From: Mesocentrotus franciscanus
Taxonomy: Eukaryota; Echinodermata; Echinoidea; Camarodonta; Strongylocentrotidae
Assembly: GCA_037976565.1 (NCBI GenBank)
Contig: CP137685.1
Span: 19,828,449 to 19,892,448 of the forward strand
Reading direction: 5' to 3'
DNA length: 64,000 nt
Position numbers and translations under genes: made by a program. Below, piece by piece: positions 1-11,215 of this stretch. Within the stretch, counting starts at the first letter, position 1. Each line of letters opens with the position of its first letter. The notes under the pieces are model-generated. The model did not search any database. It was not told the origin of the DNA and was given only the letters and a program-made list of their open reading frames with translations.

Positions 1-75
1 CATGAAACAAAGTTATGTGTTATCATGAATTTGTGATTGGAAATTGGTTGTCAGTGATTGAATGATAATACTCTA

Positions 76-378
76 GGGGGGTTTTCACAAAGATCCTAAG
101 TTGAACTTATCTCTAAGTTGGACTTAACAATTATGGAAAGCCGTTAGCATCTATGAAAATATTTTGTAAAAGTTATTTTAAAAGGCATAAAATGTTGATT
201 CAAATCATTCATATTTTCTATTATCAAGGAGATTTCATTTTCTTGATGTGGAATTTCTAAAATAGTTGAATTTTCGCTTTTGAACATATTTTATTTTAAG
301 GCTACAAATGGCTCTCCATAATTTTTAAGTCCAACTTAGAGTTAAATTCGACTTAGGATCTTTGTGAAACACCCCCCT
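76..378. mobile_element. Foldback MITE, GGGTGTTTCACAAAG family (copy A)
   Basis: The two ends are inverted copies of each other. The left arm reads AGGGGGGTTTTCACAAAGAT and goes on with a CTAAGTTG / TTGGACTTAA motif; the right arm returns as its complement and ends in TTTGTGAAACACCCCCCT. The arms are about 70 bp. The middle is AT-rich and noncoding. The same family recurs at 55,369-55,658. No transposase is present, so it would be non-autonomous. Confidence 0.75.
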
Positions 379-898
379 GGTCTGATATTGAAAGGCTGCA
401 GAGGCGTGCAGTAATTATTCATAGAGCGGGAAATGCGAATGTTAAGATTATGACGTCACACCACTTAGGATGGAATTGGATCTGTTTTCCTCACACCACT
501 TTTGCCATGAGATATACCTACAACCAAACGGTATAGAAATGTGATTGGATGAAGTGCAAAAGAATTAAACCATCTACATGTTCTAAATAATTATATAACA
601 AAAAGAACAGAGCGATGGCTAAAGGAGGGGGGGGGGGTTGTTAATGACAAAAGATCGGATTTGAAGAGTTGAAAAGAAATGAGCTTTATAAGGAAAATGG
701 AAATATTGTGGGTGAACAATCGAGATGAATAATAACAATAGAAAAAAGATAAAAGAGGACAGGTGAGGAAAGGCAGACAAAATGGCAAATCTCTATATTC
801 AAAACAAACAAAAATGTGATACAAGCAGAACTGCACACGAAATATTAAATATGAAATGTTACAGGATCAAGAAATATCGTTTGAGACTACAGCTTGCG
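379..898. other. No recognisable gene; CRE-like site and G-run
   Basis: Non-repetitive AT-rich DNA. It contains a TGACGTCA palindrome at 451-458 and a run of G near 627-637. Short open frames on both strands look like chance. Confidence 0.5.
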
Positions 899-1050
899 TG
901 GAGAGAGAGGCGAGGGTACTCTCTCTCTCTCTATATATATTATAATGTATATAATATGTGTGCGTGTGTGCGTGTGTGTGGATGGGTGCGTGCGTGTGTG
1001 TGTATGTGGGTGTGTGTGTTTGTGAGAGAGAGATATACAGAGAGACAGAG
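899..1050. repeat. Compound microsatellite (GA/CT, TA, GT)
   Basis: A GAGA stretch, then CTCTCTCT, then TATATA, then a degenerate GTGTGC/GTGTGT tract, then GAGAGA again. Confidence 0.9.
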
Positions 1051-1774
1051 ATAAAAAGGGGGGTTGGGGAAAGGGGATGAGTGTAGTAAAGGGAAAGATA
1101 CATGTTGATGGTAGCAAGTCTGTATTATGGGGAAGGAGAGAGTGTGTCCGGGGTACATATTTTAAACACTGGTAATACCTCGGCTTTCATCGCTCGGCGA
1201 TTTGGCTTTCAACGTGCCAGGATTTGCCACGGTACTCTTGGTGTTATTGGCTATCTTTTGGCGCCAAATACCGGAGACTTGTTTTGTCTTGTGCGGGGAA
1301 TGCGCGCGTTATCGGATCCACTACATGTAATGGTATCACGCTATCGAAATAGTGCACATAATTATGTATAACAAGCTTTGTGAAAATCTGAGAAAATTAT
1401 GAAATTGGTCATCTAAAGATGAAATACAGATTCCAGACTAAACTGCTTATAACATTAGGAGACTGCCGTAAAGTTAAAGGTTAATATTTATAGACATTCC
1501 ATTTGAAAATAAACATAATATCGTGTCACTTTACTTATTTTGTTTCGGTTTATATATTCACACGAATGAATATAATAAACATTGCTTGCACATACGCGAT
1601 CAAAATCAATAAGGATGGCGGGAATAAGTTTAAGATAAAATTTGGAACCAAGATGACGAATGAAAGACAGAAGGAGAGAGAGAGAGGGAGAGAAAAAAAA
1701 AGAGGGGACCAATTTACCAATTTGTGGAGTGTAGCAATATTTAATGTGCATTAAAGTCTTGCCAGAAGACAGTT
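1051..1774. other. No recognisable feature; short GA tract near 1,674-1,705
   Basis: Mostly unique sequence. A short GAGAGAGAGGGAGAG tract sits near 1,674. No open frame here resembles a known protein. Confidence 0.4.
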
Positions 1775-1850
1775 GTGCCGGGCTGAGATTCGAACCCTCA
1801 ACCCTTAGACTGAGGGTCAAGTGAATAAGCCACTATACCACGACACCTTC
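1775..1850 (-). mobile_element. tRNA-derived SINE head
   Basis: Read on the - strand it has a tRNA-like layout: an A-box-like GGTATAGTGGCTTATTC near the 5' end and a B-box-like GGTTCGAATCTC about 35 bases later. Closely similar sequence heads the SINE at 42,440-42,792. Only the tRNA-like part is clear here; the body seems lost. Confidence 0.7.
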
Positions 1851-1865
1851 ACATAAAAAGAGAGG

Positions 1866-1920
1866 AAGAAAGACACACACCCATACACGCCGCACACGCA
1901 CACACCCACACCCACACGGA
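1866..1920. repeat. CA-rich microsatellite
   Basis: Degenerate CACACACCC/CACGCA tract. Confidence 0.8.
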
Positions 1921-1924
1921 GAAT

Positions 1925-2930
1925 ATTGAAAAATGCACAATGGCAGTCAAATGAACAGATGAGTATTTTTAAAGACAAAATTCATGTTGATTTATTTCTC
2001 TCTTGTTGTATCAGATATGGTCTAAACATGTTTACAGTGTTTATGTTTTACTTTTATTATTAGTTAAATCGAAAACTTGTAGTTATAAGATAAATAGTCA
2101 AAATTGATGTAAACTCAAAATATCTAGAAAACACGGAACAGTTTGAATGCAATAAGTGAATTTATCTAGAACATGTAGAAAAGATAATAAAAATAATAAA
2201 TGGTAATTACTTATTTCTGATAAGCAGTAGTTACTATTTACTTATTAATAATCAAAAACATTATCGCTAATCCTACAAATCACTCTCAGACTAAATTACG
2301 AGTTGTTCAAAGCAATTGTACCATCTACTATCAAACCCACTGGCAAAGACAAAAGCCCTTTTTGCTACTTCATTGCTGAATAATTCTTTCAATTCATGAG
2401 TAAACAATACCTATTGGAGAAAGATTCGATTCTTCCTTGACTAAATGAGTGAAATATTAAACCTTAATTGCAAACGACATTGCTCACGCCGTAAACAATT
2501 GTACCGGCAATAGAAATACACATGTTCTTTGAATCCAACTTGCAACACAAACCCCAAATGAATATGTACCCCATTGGATGAGAAATAACGGAAATGGATT
2601 TTCACAACAGGATCCGTGATATATGACATTTTGACAATAGTCATACATCAGAATCGATGAGCCGTTACGGCATGAAGCCTTGTCCATACAGTGTTTTGTT
2701 TTGAAAATCACTATAATGAACCCGTCTTAGTAAAGAGGCACATGAAAGCGTATGGACAGCACAAATAATTCTTTGGTTTAAAGTCAAAATGATTTTACAA
2801 AAGAGTGCTTGTCCTGGTTAAAAGAGGTTCCAATCAAATTTAACTTAAGTGTGCATTTAATATCAAATTGAAATACGTTTTATTCAGCCAGTCAAATATT
2901 ATAGGCCAACTCAACAAAACAGATGGGGAT
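1925..2930. other. Intergenic, no recognisable feature
   Basis: AT-rich unique sequence. Several short open frames exist on the - strand (2,441-2,711) but none shows a recognisable family or splice context. Confidence 0.4.
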
Positions 2931-3240
2931 AGAAAGAATGAGAAATGAAGAGAAAGAATGAGAAAATAAGAGAAAGAAGAAGCGGTATAGTGGGCATTTA
3001 TGAAAAAGGATGGAAGAGGGAGAAATAGGAAATAGAGTAAGTGGGTCGAGAGGGAATGGGAAAGAGAGAAAGGGAGAAAAAAAAGAGAAAGGTTAAAGTA
3101 AAAGGGTATGACCAGAAAGACAGAGTGAAAGAAGAAGGGGGAGAAGGGAGAGAAAGAACAAACCAAAAGAGATAGACATACATGAAAGAGGCATGAATAA
3201 AGGAGAAAGAGAAATAAAAACTAGAGAGAGAGAGAGATTA
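2931..3240. repeat. Purine-rich GA/GAAA tract
   Basis: About 300 bp that is nearly all A and G on the + strand, ending in GAGAGAGAGAGA. Its complement creates Ser/Leu/Phe-rich open frames that are compositional artefacts. Confidence 0.85.
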
Positions 3241-3663
3241 ATAAAAAAAAACATATTCGTCTGAACACGGTCCATTAAGAAACTGAAGCGAGACGGATTT
3301 TAAGTCATAATAATTTCTCGATTATCTCAGAAGATGGAGGAAGATGATTTGAATTTGTGAATTCTTCAAGTTCATTTTGTTGCTCATGACAAGCTTCACT
3401 GACGAGACAACATGGGACGAGGGCGAAGGTGAGTATTTATGAAGACGAGTCTGTCCTTGGGTGTTGATGACAGATCTCTAATTTAATTCGTGGAGAGATT
3501 ACTGAAAAAGGACATATATATGAATTACATCGTATGATGCAATCAAGGACATGTACGTTAAGGTATGATACAGACTGTCAGTGGATTGAAGGAGAGAAAA
3601 ATGTGATAATGAAGGGATTTACAACTGGAGGAATATAAATTATGATGAATATCACATAATGAT

Positions 3664-3743
3664 GGGAGAGAGAGAGAGAGAGAGAGAGGAGTGAGTGGAA
3701 GGGAGAGATGGGGAAAGGAGAGAGAGAAAAAAACTGACAAAGA

Positions 3744-3775
<32 letters not shown>

Positions 3776-3776
3776 A
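3664..3776. repeat. (GA)n microsatellite
   Basis: Two nearly pure GA runs separated by a short GGAGTGAGTGGAAGG-type spacer. Confidence 0.9.
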
Positions 3777-4291
3777 AATGGGTGAGTATCAATATCATTA
3801 CGGATTATAGAAATAAAGAGCGAATTAGAATGCTAGTCGAACACCTGTAATGTTGGTAGCAAAAGAGTAATTGTTGGCATGAATTAACAGTAGTGTGTTA
3901 GATCTTTAACTGCAGTCAAAGGACGGGGCATGCGATTTACCCCTTCCCCCCAATTAAATCTTTCCTCAGGGGCGGACTGGCTATAAGGAGTTTAGGTTTT
4001 TTCTTCTCCATACGGGCAGATCGACATGACCGGCCAGTTTGTGGTCTGGAGACCGGTTGATCACTAAAGAAAGAGAAAACTTTTTTTTTAATCTAAATAA
4101 AAACTATGCGGAGTAAAAGGTAACAAGTACAAATTGAGAAAACATCGCAGTTCGAAATTATCTAAAGAAAAAAAATAAAGAAAGAGAGAATTAGAGATTT
4201 AAGAAAGAGAGTAGGCATCATGAAAAGAAGATGACACACCCTCTCCAATAACATGTATACCCTCCCCTCACTTAATAGAGAGAGAGAGAGG

Positions 4292-4323
<32 letters not shown>

Positions 4324-4925
4324 CAGACAATGGAAGAGAAAGAGGAATGGCGATGGAAAAAGATGGATAAATTCAGAGAAAGCTGGAGAGCGGGGATAAG
4401 TGAATGAATGAATGGACAAATGAACGAATAACATGAATGAATAAATGGATGAATGCTAGACGTAGAGGTATAGGGGATAACTTTATCTGTTTATGGAGCA
4501 AGGGAACGAGAGCTGGATAGGGATATACATAAATGGAATCATATACACAGACATACAGATATGAAGAAGGAGGAAAGGTGTTGAGAGGGAGGGGGGGGGG
4601 CTTCTAAAAGAGCTCATTACGCCGTGTGCTGCGATCGTGAGTCGGTCACCGCTGCCAATCGGAGTATGTCCACGGTGTCCGCCTAGTATTACTGCAACCT
4701 AGCCAAAATAAATGAACACGGCTTGTTAGGACGGAGGGGCATCAGGTTTCTCCCATTTACCTGAGATCGATTGGCCGATAAGACTCACCCCAAAGTGCAG
4801 GCGACGTGCAGCGGGTACCGTGTAAAATGTTAAAAAACACGCCAGAAGTTTTTGGCGTCATATACTAGTAACTATATATATAAATCGACAGAATTATGAT
4901 CATCTCACCCTCATCGTTACTGTTA
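3777..4925. other. Intergenic with a (GA)n tract at 4,260-4,320
   Basis: Mostly unique. A GA microsatellite lies at about 4,260-4,320, a G-run at about 4,591-4,600, and a GAATGAATGAATGGA tract near 4,403. No gene is recognised. Confidence 0.5.
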
Positions 4926-5440
4926 CAGGTGATGTTGGAAGTGGGGTGTATAATTTAGACGGATGTGGTTGAAATAGACATTCATCAGCATTATCGGAAG
5001 CTTGAAGACATGTTGATGGTGATGAAGATGGTGGGGATCATTGTAATGGTGGGATAAAAATGACGATGATGATGATGGTGGTGCAGTGGTGATGGTGATG
5101 ATGATATGGGTGATGATGTTCATATGATGAAGATGGTGAGGGTCATTGTAATGGTGGGATGATGATGATGATGATAGTGATGATGGTGATGACGGTGATT
5201 ATGGTGGTGATGATGATGACGGTGGTAAAGATAATGATAATGAGGGTGACGATTATGGTGTTGATGATGATGACATTGTGGTGTTGGTTGTTGGTGGTGG
5301 TGTTAATGATGATTATGACGTTGACGATGACGGTATGCCGTATGATGGTTTTAAATGATGGCGATGATGCCGGTGGTGGTAATGGTATATGACGAGTTCA
5401 TGATGATGACAGTAATGGTGGTTAGGAAAGAGATGCTAGA
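4926..5440. repeat. GAT/ATG trinucleotide repeat region
   Basis: About 500 bp dominated by GATGATGAT and GGTGAT triplets. A segment is duplicated internally: GATGGTGRGGATCATTG-like text at about 5,028 and again at about 5,131. Met/Val-rich or His-rich open frames here are products of the repeat. Confidence 0.9.
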
Positions 5441-6240
5441 TACATTCATGGAGGAGGTAGAGCTAGACTTGAAACGTTCATAGAAATCACTATTTTCCAT
5501 GATTACAGGTCGAAGAAATTAATTAATGTATACATAGCCTATTGCTAAAATAGTAGTCAGTATCTTTTTGTCTAATTCCTTATATGTTGGCATTTCACAC
5601 AATCATCATGGAGTTAACCGCAAATCATATAACCTTTCAAAACTACTATATACCCCCACACAACGTCACACTCCTCGAAGGAAATACTTTAAAATCTCCT
5701 CACCACGACGCCAACAAGAATAAACCATCACGCGGGCTTCAAGCTTAACCAAACATAAATGCTAGAAACATAAATAACATAAAATGAACAAGCTCGAAGA
5801 TGTATCATTATCTGCCAGTGGGCCTCTTTGGTCCAGACCACTTAATAACAAAATAACGCGCTCCTACCTATTTCATTGTGGGCGTAGAGTGTGCTTCAAC
5901 TTTGCACGGATTTGGTAAGGATATTGAAAGTGACTTTCATAATTGCCCCTAGCACAAGCATTCAAATTACGAGGGACTCACTTAATACACGCACGATCAG
6001 GTTCGGGAGGGGTATCACGGTGATGCTCTATGGATGGGCTGGACATGGGGTATGGGAGAAGATGGATTTGGGGGGTCAGGATACTGGTATTGTAACGAAG
6101 CAATTTAATTGGAGAAGTTCCAGTGGCGTATCCACACATTTGTGAAGAAGGGGGGGGGGGGCTACTTGGGCAGACGAAGGCGCTAAGAGACCCCTTTCTG
6201 AAACTAGTCAAGAAAGAGATCACGGGAGAAAGACAGGCAG
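5441..6240. other. Intergenic, no recognisable feature
   Basis: Unique sequence with a G-run near 6,151. No gene is recognised. Confidence 0.4.
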
Positions 6241-6245
6241 AGCGG

Positions 6246-6313
6246 TGAGAGAGAGAGAGAGAGAGAGAGAGAAAGGGAGAATGAGAGAGGGGTTGAGAAA
6301 GAGAGATATAGAT

Positions 6314-6376
<63 letters not shown>
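6246..6376. repeat. (GA)n microsatellite
   Basis: GA repeats from 6,246, almost pure over about 6,319-6,375. Confidence 0.95.
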
Positions 6377-6379
<3 letters not shown>

Positions 6380-7310
6380 TGATCACAGTGAGAGTAACTG
6401 ATAGTAATCTTGTTATCTTGCATCGAAAAGACAGTTGACTCTATCAAAAGACGCTATTGTTGCACTTAATCAAGAGTGGACACTTCATTAAGACCAAGTC
6501 CAAGTTCATTCAACCCTACTGTACACTACTCAAATTAAAACGACATTTAAAATGAACACGAAGCTCTTACTTGCACAAACCTTGTGTGTTTCCCCCAGAA
6601 ATCTTTATGGGCTGGAAGATGTAATACTCATCACAGCTTAACGGACTATTAGAAAATATTGACTCATATTCCGGTTTCGGCGTAAGAGTAGTTCTCCATG
6701 TGAGCAATTACTTTTTAAGCAGCTCCCTTCCCATAGCTCGTTAGGTCTTCCTTTGTGAGTTTCTTCCCAGTCTCATCACCCCGGTCGTTAGGGAGGATGG
6801 CATCCCTGGTACGACCTTGGAGACGAGATGCTATTTGCGGATCAATCAAGATCGAATTCAGCTTAGAAAGAGGCGAAACCAGTCGGTTAATGTTAAAGGG
6901 TGAATTTCAAGCATTAGTGGATGTGAATTTGCTGCCTTCCTTTGCCCATGGGTACTTAAATTTATATATTTTGATTAACGGTTAGATACGAGCAGATGAT
7001 AAAACTATAATTCATCAAACATGTATTTCTAATTGCCAAATGTCGAATTGTACAACTAAAATAATATTGATTTTAACCTTCAACGATTCATTTTCCTGTA
7101 TTATTTCAAAATGATAACGAACAATGGTAATACTATCGGTTTATCATACTTCAGAATGTTACAAGGTACAAGGGTGAATATTCGGAACTAAATATAATTC
7201 TGATTTTTGCCATTACATATCAATTAGGCCTACATGAAATCATGTAAAAAACACTAATTGATTAGTGTTATTTGCGACCAACGAGATCAGTATTCATGGG
7301 GCATGGGCGA
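6377..7310. other. Intergenic, no recognisable feature
   Basis: Unique AT-rich sequence. A 76-codon open frame at 6,755-6,985 (+) has no recognisable motif. Confidence 0.4.
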
Positions 7311-7432
7311 GGTGGTTATGACTGATGCCTTAGCAAAGGGCACATGAACACTGACGGGGCCTTGAACCCATGACCTTCCGGTCCTAATGCCATTGCACTA
7401 TTATAACCACTGCACCTTAACGACTGCTCAGA
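7311..7432 (-). mobile_element. tRNA-derived SINE fragment (second type)
   Basis: On the - strand there is an A-box-like GGTGCAGTGGTTATAATAG, then GGACCGGAAGGTCATG and a B-box-like GGGTTCAAGGCC. This order and spacing is that of a tRNA. The sequence differs from the copies at 1,775 and 42,440, so it is a separate SINE type. Confidence 0.55.
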
Positions 7433-7667
7433 AAGACTTGGACATCATGTCTAAAAAAATACGTTTTTGTTTTCAAATGTCTCGACAATTTAAAAAATGA
7501 TTATTGGAAATAAGGCAATAATGATTCGATATACAAATATCCAACATGCAAAAATAAACCAAATATAATGTATAATTTCTTCATCCTTTACATATGTACA
7601 CCGACAAAAAGACACTATGCTTAAATACGGATAATTATCACCGATATGTTTCATTATTAAGAATTAT

Positions 7668-7983
7668 ATCCTGCATCCAAAATTTGTTGGCTTTTGATTG
7701 GTTGAGAGCTCGTCACATGACCCGAAATATTTGAACTATTTTTAGAAAGTACTATATGAGAGTAATATTTGGGAGTACTATTTGGGAGTTGAAAAAAAAT
7801 GTTTTTTTTTAATTGAATTTTTTTTTTTTTTTCAAATCTGAATTTAATGAAAACAAAATATTCTAAATCTTTTAGATAAAAATTGACATTTTTTTTGTTC
7901 TAAATTTTTTTTTGTCCCAAAAATGTTGTTTTTTTTTGTTTTTTTGTTTTTTTTTATAAAATAAATTTTTGATGCAGGATATA
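7668..7983. mobile_element. Foldback element with ATATCCTGCATC ends
   Basis: Starts ATATCCTGCATCCAAAATTT and ends with the near-perfect inverted copy ATAAATTTTTGATGCAGGAT. The inside holds long T-runs and a short direct repeat of TTTGGGAGTACTAT. No coding capacity. Confidence 0.65.
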
Positions 7984-8010
7984 AAACAAATATACCATGC
8001 CTTCTATTCG

Positions 8011-8128
8011 AGGTACTGGTTAAAACTATGCCTCGGTGACTCCAAAAGTACCATTTGCTTCGGGGCTGCGCCCCTCATCAAATAGTACTATTGGAGTCAC
8101 CTCTTGCGCATAGTTTTAACCAGAACCT
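8011..8128. repeat. Large imperfect palindrome (hairpin)
   Basis: Left arm AGGTACTGGTTAAAACTATG through GGTGACTCCAAAAGTACC pairs with right arm GGTACT-like text through GGAGTCACC to CATAGTTTTAACCAGAACCT. The loop is GC-rich (GGGGCTGCGCCCC). It abuts the foldback element on its left. Confidence 0.7.
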
Positions 8129-8129
8129 C

Positions 8130-10075
8130 TCAAGACAGTGTATATTTGTATACTATTAAGCTAAACTTTGGACACATAGCGGAATATTACTAACAATTAA
8201 TACTTCTCCTACTGGGAGAATGAGGGGGGGGGGGAACCTGCCACTTAAAGAAGAAGCCGCGATCAAGTCATTCTCCTCCTCTCATCATATAAAAAGTTTC
8301 AGCGTAAATTGAACAATGTATTCCCGCGTGTACCAGCAATGTCTTGCCAAAGACGAACAGTAGAAAGAACGGAGCTTTAAAGGAATGATTCGTCTTTCAA
8401 TAACAATAAAGCGTTTTCAGTAAGAAAAGGCTTTAGTAATATATATATATGAATAAAAATGAATGAATAAATTATGAATTGAATAAAAATGAGTTTCCAT
8501 TTTGGCCGGAAAAAATGAAGATGTAAAGAAATCTACGGTTCATCATGTTCGCTCAAAAAAAGAAATCCTCTACAACCTTTAAAAAAAACCCGTTACTTGA
8601 ATGTTATCCCCAGAGAAAAATCATGATTAAAAAAACATTAATGCATCTCAAAAGAGTGGAGCAGTGCCTAAGAAAACTATTTCCCAAAGGAAGCTTAAAA
8701 CATGAAGACGCTTGTTTTCACAATCATTTACTGATTGTATCCATCTTACAAAACAGGAAAAGAAAATTAAGGACAAAATTCCACAATGATAGTTTCACAA
8801 CATGTATTTTAAGTCGTATCAAACGCACTACCTCATATCAAAGGTTAAAAAATAGGAGATCAGTGGTTTCTAAAAAAATATCTTACTTTCTATCATTTGA
8901 AGAAGAAAAAACCACGAAAGTGACTGAATTCTGCATAAAGCTATGTTTAACTGCTTTAAAAAGCACGGTTGAAAATCTAAGACAAAAATATGATCATTGG
9001 GTGTGTCTAAATAGCAATTTGCTCCATATACTGTATAGATTTCGGTTATATATGTGTGCGTTCCGCATAAATTCTTACGGGGAAAAAATATTCTTGTGGA
9101 ATAATGCAAAATGTGGCCTACAGATTCGGGTTTTTTATCAGAAGAAAAAAAAAATTATCCGGTGTGTTGTCATCGGTTGACTTGATGATCCGATCACATT
9201 GAACAGATACTGGATTAATCACAGTCTACATTGGCTAAACAAACATTCAAAGAGAGATGGTAGCTATAAACATAAACCTAAGAACAGAGGTGACATTATT
9301 CCGTTATAATAAACAAAAAATCTGATACTAACACTTTATATGCCACATAAATAATCTCCTTGTGCCGCATTGTATTTATTAATGAGATTGATTTACCACA
9401 GGCTTATTTAAAGATTATTTAACTGTTCCCAATGTAAGAAATGTGTAATTTTGCAAAGACACTGGTCAGCACAAAGCAATCTTCCCTTTAATTGGTGCAT
9501 ATTGTCTTGTGCAAAATGTTAAGTGTGGTACACGAGAGACCCTGCAGAGAAGCAAAGAAAGCAACAGAAGTGTTCAATCAGAAAGACGGAATGCACCTTT
9601 AAAAATCATGAAACCTAAAATCGGAGGAGGGAAAAGGAGCGACGGTGTAATGAAAATGGAACAGGGAACTGACGGAGAATTAATTCGGTAAGAGTGACAC
9701 AGCGGCAGGCTTATGTGGAACAATCATGGCCTCTAATGAGTTTAACATCGATGATTATCATGATGATGGGAAGGTTATGACATTGTTCAAGGCTACCAAA
9801 AAACAATTGAGTGCGAAGTTTCATTTTCCAGAGGAGATCCAATCTGACATCTTTATTTTATTGTTCCTTAAACATGTTAAATAAAATTAATAAATAAACA
9901 TGACGTTTGTCGACAAATTCATTTCTTTTATTTTTTCTTAAATGTTATCTAGTATGATGGAGGAGAGATTAATCTCTATATAAGACAAGGTGACTCAGGC
10001 GAAGACAAGGAAATTGATTGATAAAATGAGAGGGAAAGGGGGAAAGAGATGCACGAATGAGACGGACAGTGACCA
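8130..10075. other. Intergenic; only the dubious 8,545-9,180 frame
   Basis: AT-rich unique sequence with a G-run near 8,224 and a short TATATATA near 8,442. Nothing else is recognisable. Confidence 0.4.
8545..9180 (+). CDS. Unidentified 211-codon open frame, probably not a gene
   Basis: An uninterrupted ATG-to-TGA frame in an AT-rich stretch without obvious repeats. The product would be very rich in Lys and Arg, with no signal peptide, membrane segment or motif I recognise. Poly-Lys codons (AAA) at both ends follow from A-runs, which suggests a compositional frame. No splice signals or neighbouring exons support a gene. It is listed only because it is the longest frame in this part of the window that is not made by a simple repeat. 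Confidence 0.12.
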   Translation: MFAQKKKSSTTFKKNPLLECYPQRKIMIKKTLMHLKRVEQCLRKLFPKGSLKHEDACFHNHLLIVSILQNRKRKLRTKFHNDSFTTCILSRIKRTTSYQRLKNRRSVVSKKISYFLSFEEEKTTKVTEFCIKLCLTALKSTVENLRQKYDHWVCLNSNLLHILYRFRLYMCAFRINSYGEKIFLWNNAKCGLQIRVFYQKKKKIIRCVVIG

Positions 10076-10475
10076 AATAGAACACACACAAAAAGTGTGA
10101 GAGACAACGAGAGGAAGCGAGAAAGAGAGTGGAAGCTACGACAAATGTGGAGCGCAGAAGAGATAGGGGATAATGGAAGAGAGAGAGAGAGAGAGAGGAA
10201 AAGAAATTGACAGAAAAAAAACAGGAAGAGAACGGGAAGAGAAAGAGGAAAACATGGAAAGAGAGAGAAAGAAAGAGAAAGAGAAAGAAAGCTAGAAAGA
10301 GTTGAAAGGTACATAGAAACAGAGAGGTGGAAGAAAAAGATGGAAATCGAGAAACAGAAAGAAAGAGGTGGATAGAAAGGAAGATGTAGAAGATAATAAA
10401 GGGAGGAGATAAATAGTTGAAAGAGAGAGAGAGAGAACGCGTGAAATAAAGAGGAAGGAAGGAAGAAAATAACAT
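10076..10475. repeat. GA/GAAA-rich purine tract
   Basis: About 400 bp almost entirely purine on the + strand. The long - strand frames (up to about 212 codons, Ser/Leu/Phe-rich) are produced by this composition. Confidence 0.9.
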
Positions 10476-10859
10476 GGAGAGGCACATATAGAAATGAAGA
10501 TAAAGGGGTATGCAGACAGACGTCAACAAAAATGTTCGATAGTCATATAGAGACATATTATACATAATATCCATATAATTATGCCATGTCTCCCAGCCGT
10601 ATAACATGACAATGTAATACCGTTCCTAGTCACGATCAAAATGCCCCTTCCTCCCCTTCAATCTATTTTTATATTTCAGCCAATACTAAATCTATATGGC
10701 TCGCACATAATACTCATAAATTTAACACGACCAGAAGTGCTCGCCGGTGCATTTCGCGTATTGCGGGATGCCACTGAATGTATACGGGATCTATAGTAGA
10801 TATGAACATGGTATATGGTGTATTATGGTCGATGTAGTTTTTCCTCTCTCATAACATCG

Positions 10860-11215
10860 ACATCCCCGCCCCTATCTCTATCTCTCTCTCTATTCATCTG
10901 TTTCTGTTTATATCTCTCAGACTGTCTCCCTCACACAAATACACACGCACACAAAACCCCACATTGTCTGTATTTCCCCGTATCGTTATCTCTCTATTCC
11001 TTGGATGTTCCCCCCATCTCTCTCTCTCTCCGTATCTTTCTCTCCCCTCTCTATATCTCTCACAAATACACAAGCACACGCGCCCACTCTCACGCACAAA
11101 AACCCCACATTTTCTGTGTTTCCCCGAATCGTTATCTCTCTATATTTTGGATGTTCCCCAATCTCTCTCACCCATCTCTCGATCCCCCTCTCCCTTTCTC
11201 TCTGTATTTCTCCTT
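10860..11215. repeat. Pyrimidine-rich tract with a 146-bp tandem duplication
   Basis: CT and CA microsatellite sequence. A segment holding ACCCCACATT, TTTCCCCG and CGTTATCTCTCTAT occurs at about 10,956 and again at about 11,102, giving a period near 146 bp. Confidence 0.8.

Noticed and set aside
3410..3440. Possible first exon ATGGGACGAGGGCGAAG followed by donor-like GTGAGT
   Set aside because: A single start and donor pair with no downstream exon that I can recognise; likely chance.
9969..10607. Long Ser/Leu/Phe-rich frames on the - strand of GA tracts (also 2,840-3,275, 6,204-6,447, 19,232-19,933)
   Set aside because: They are the complement of purine microsatellites; low complexity, overlapping frames all stay open, no motif or splice support.
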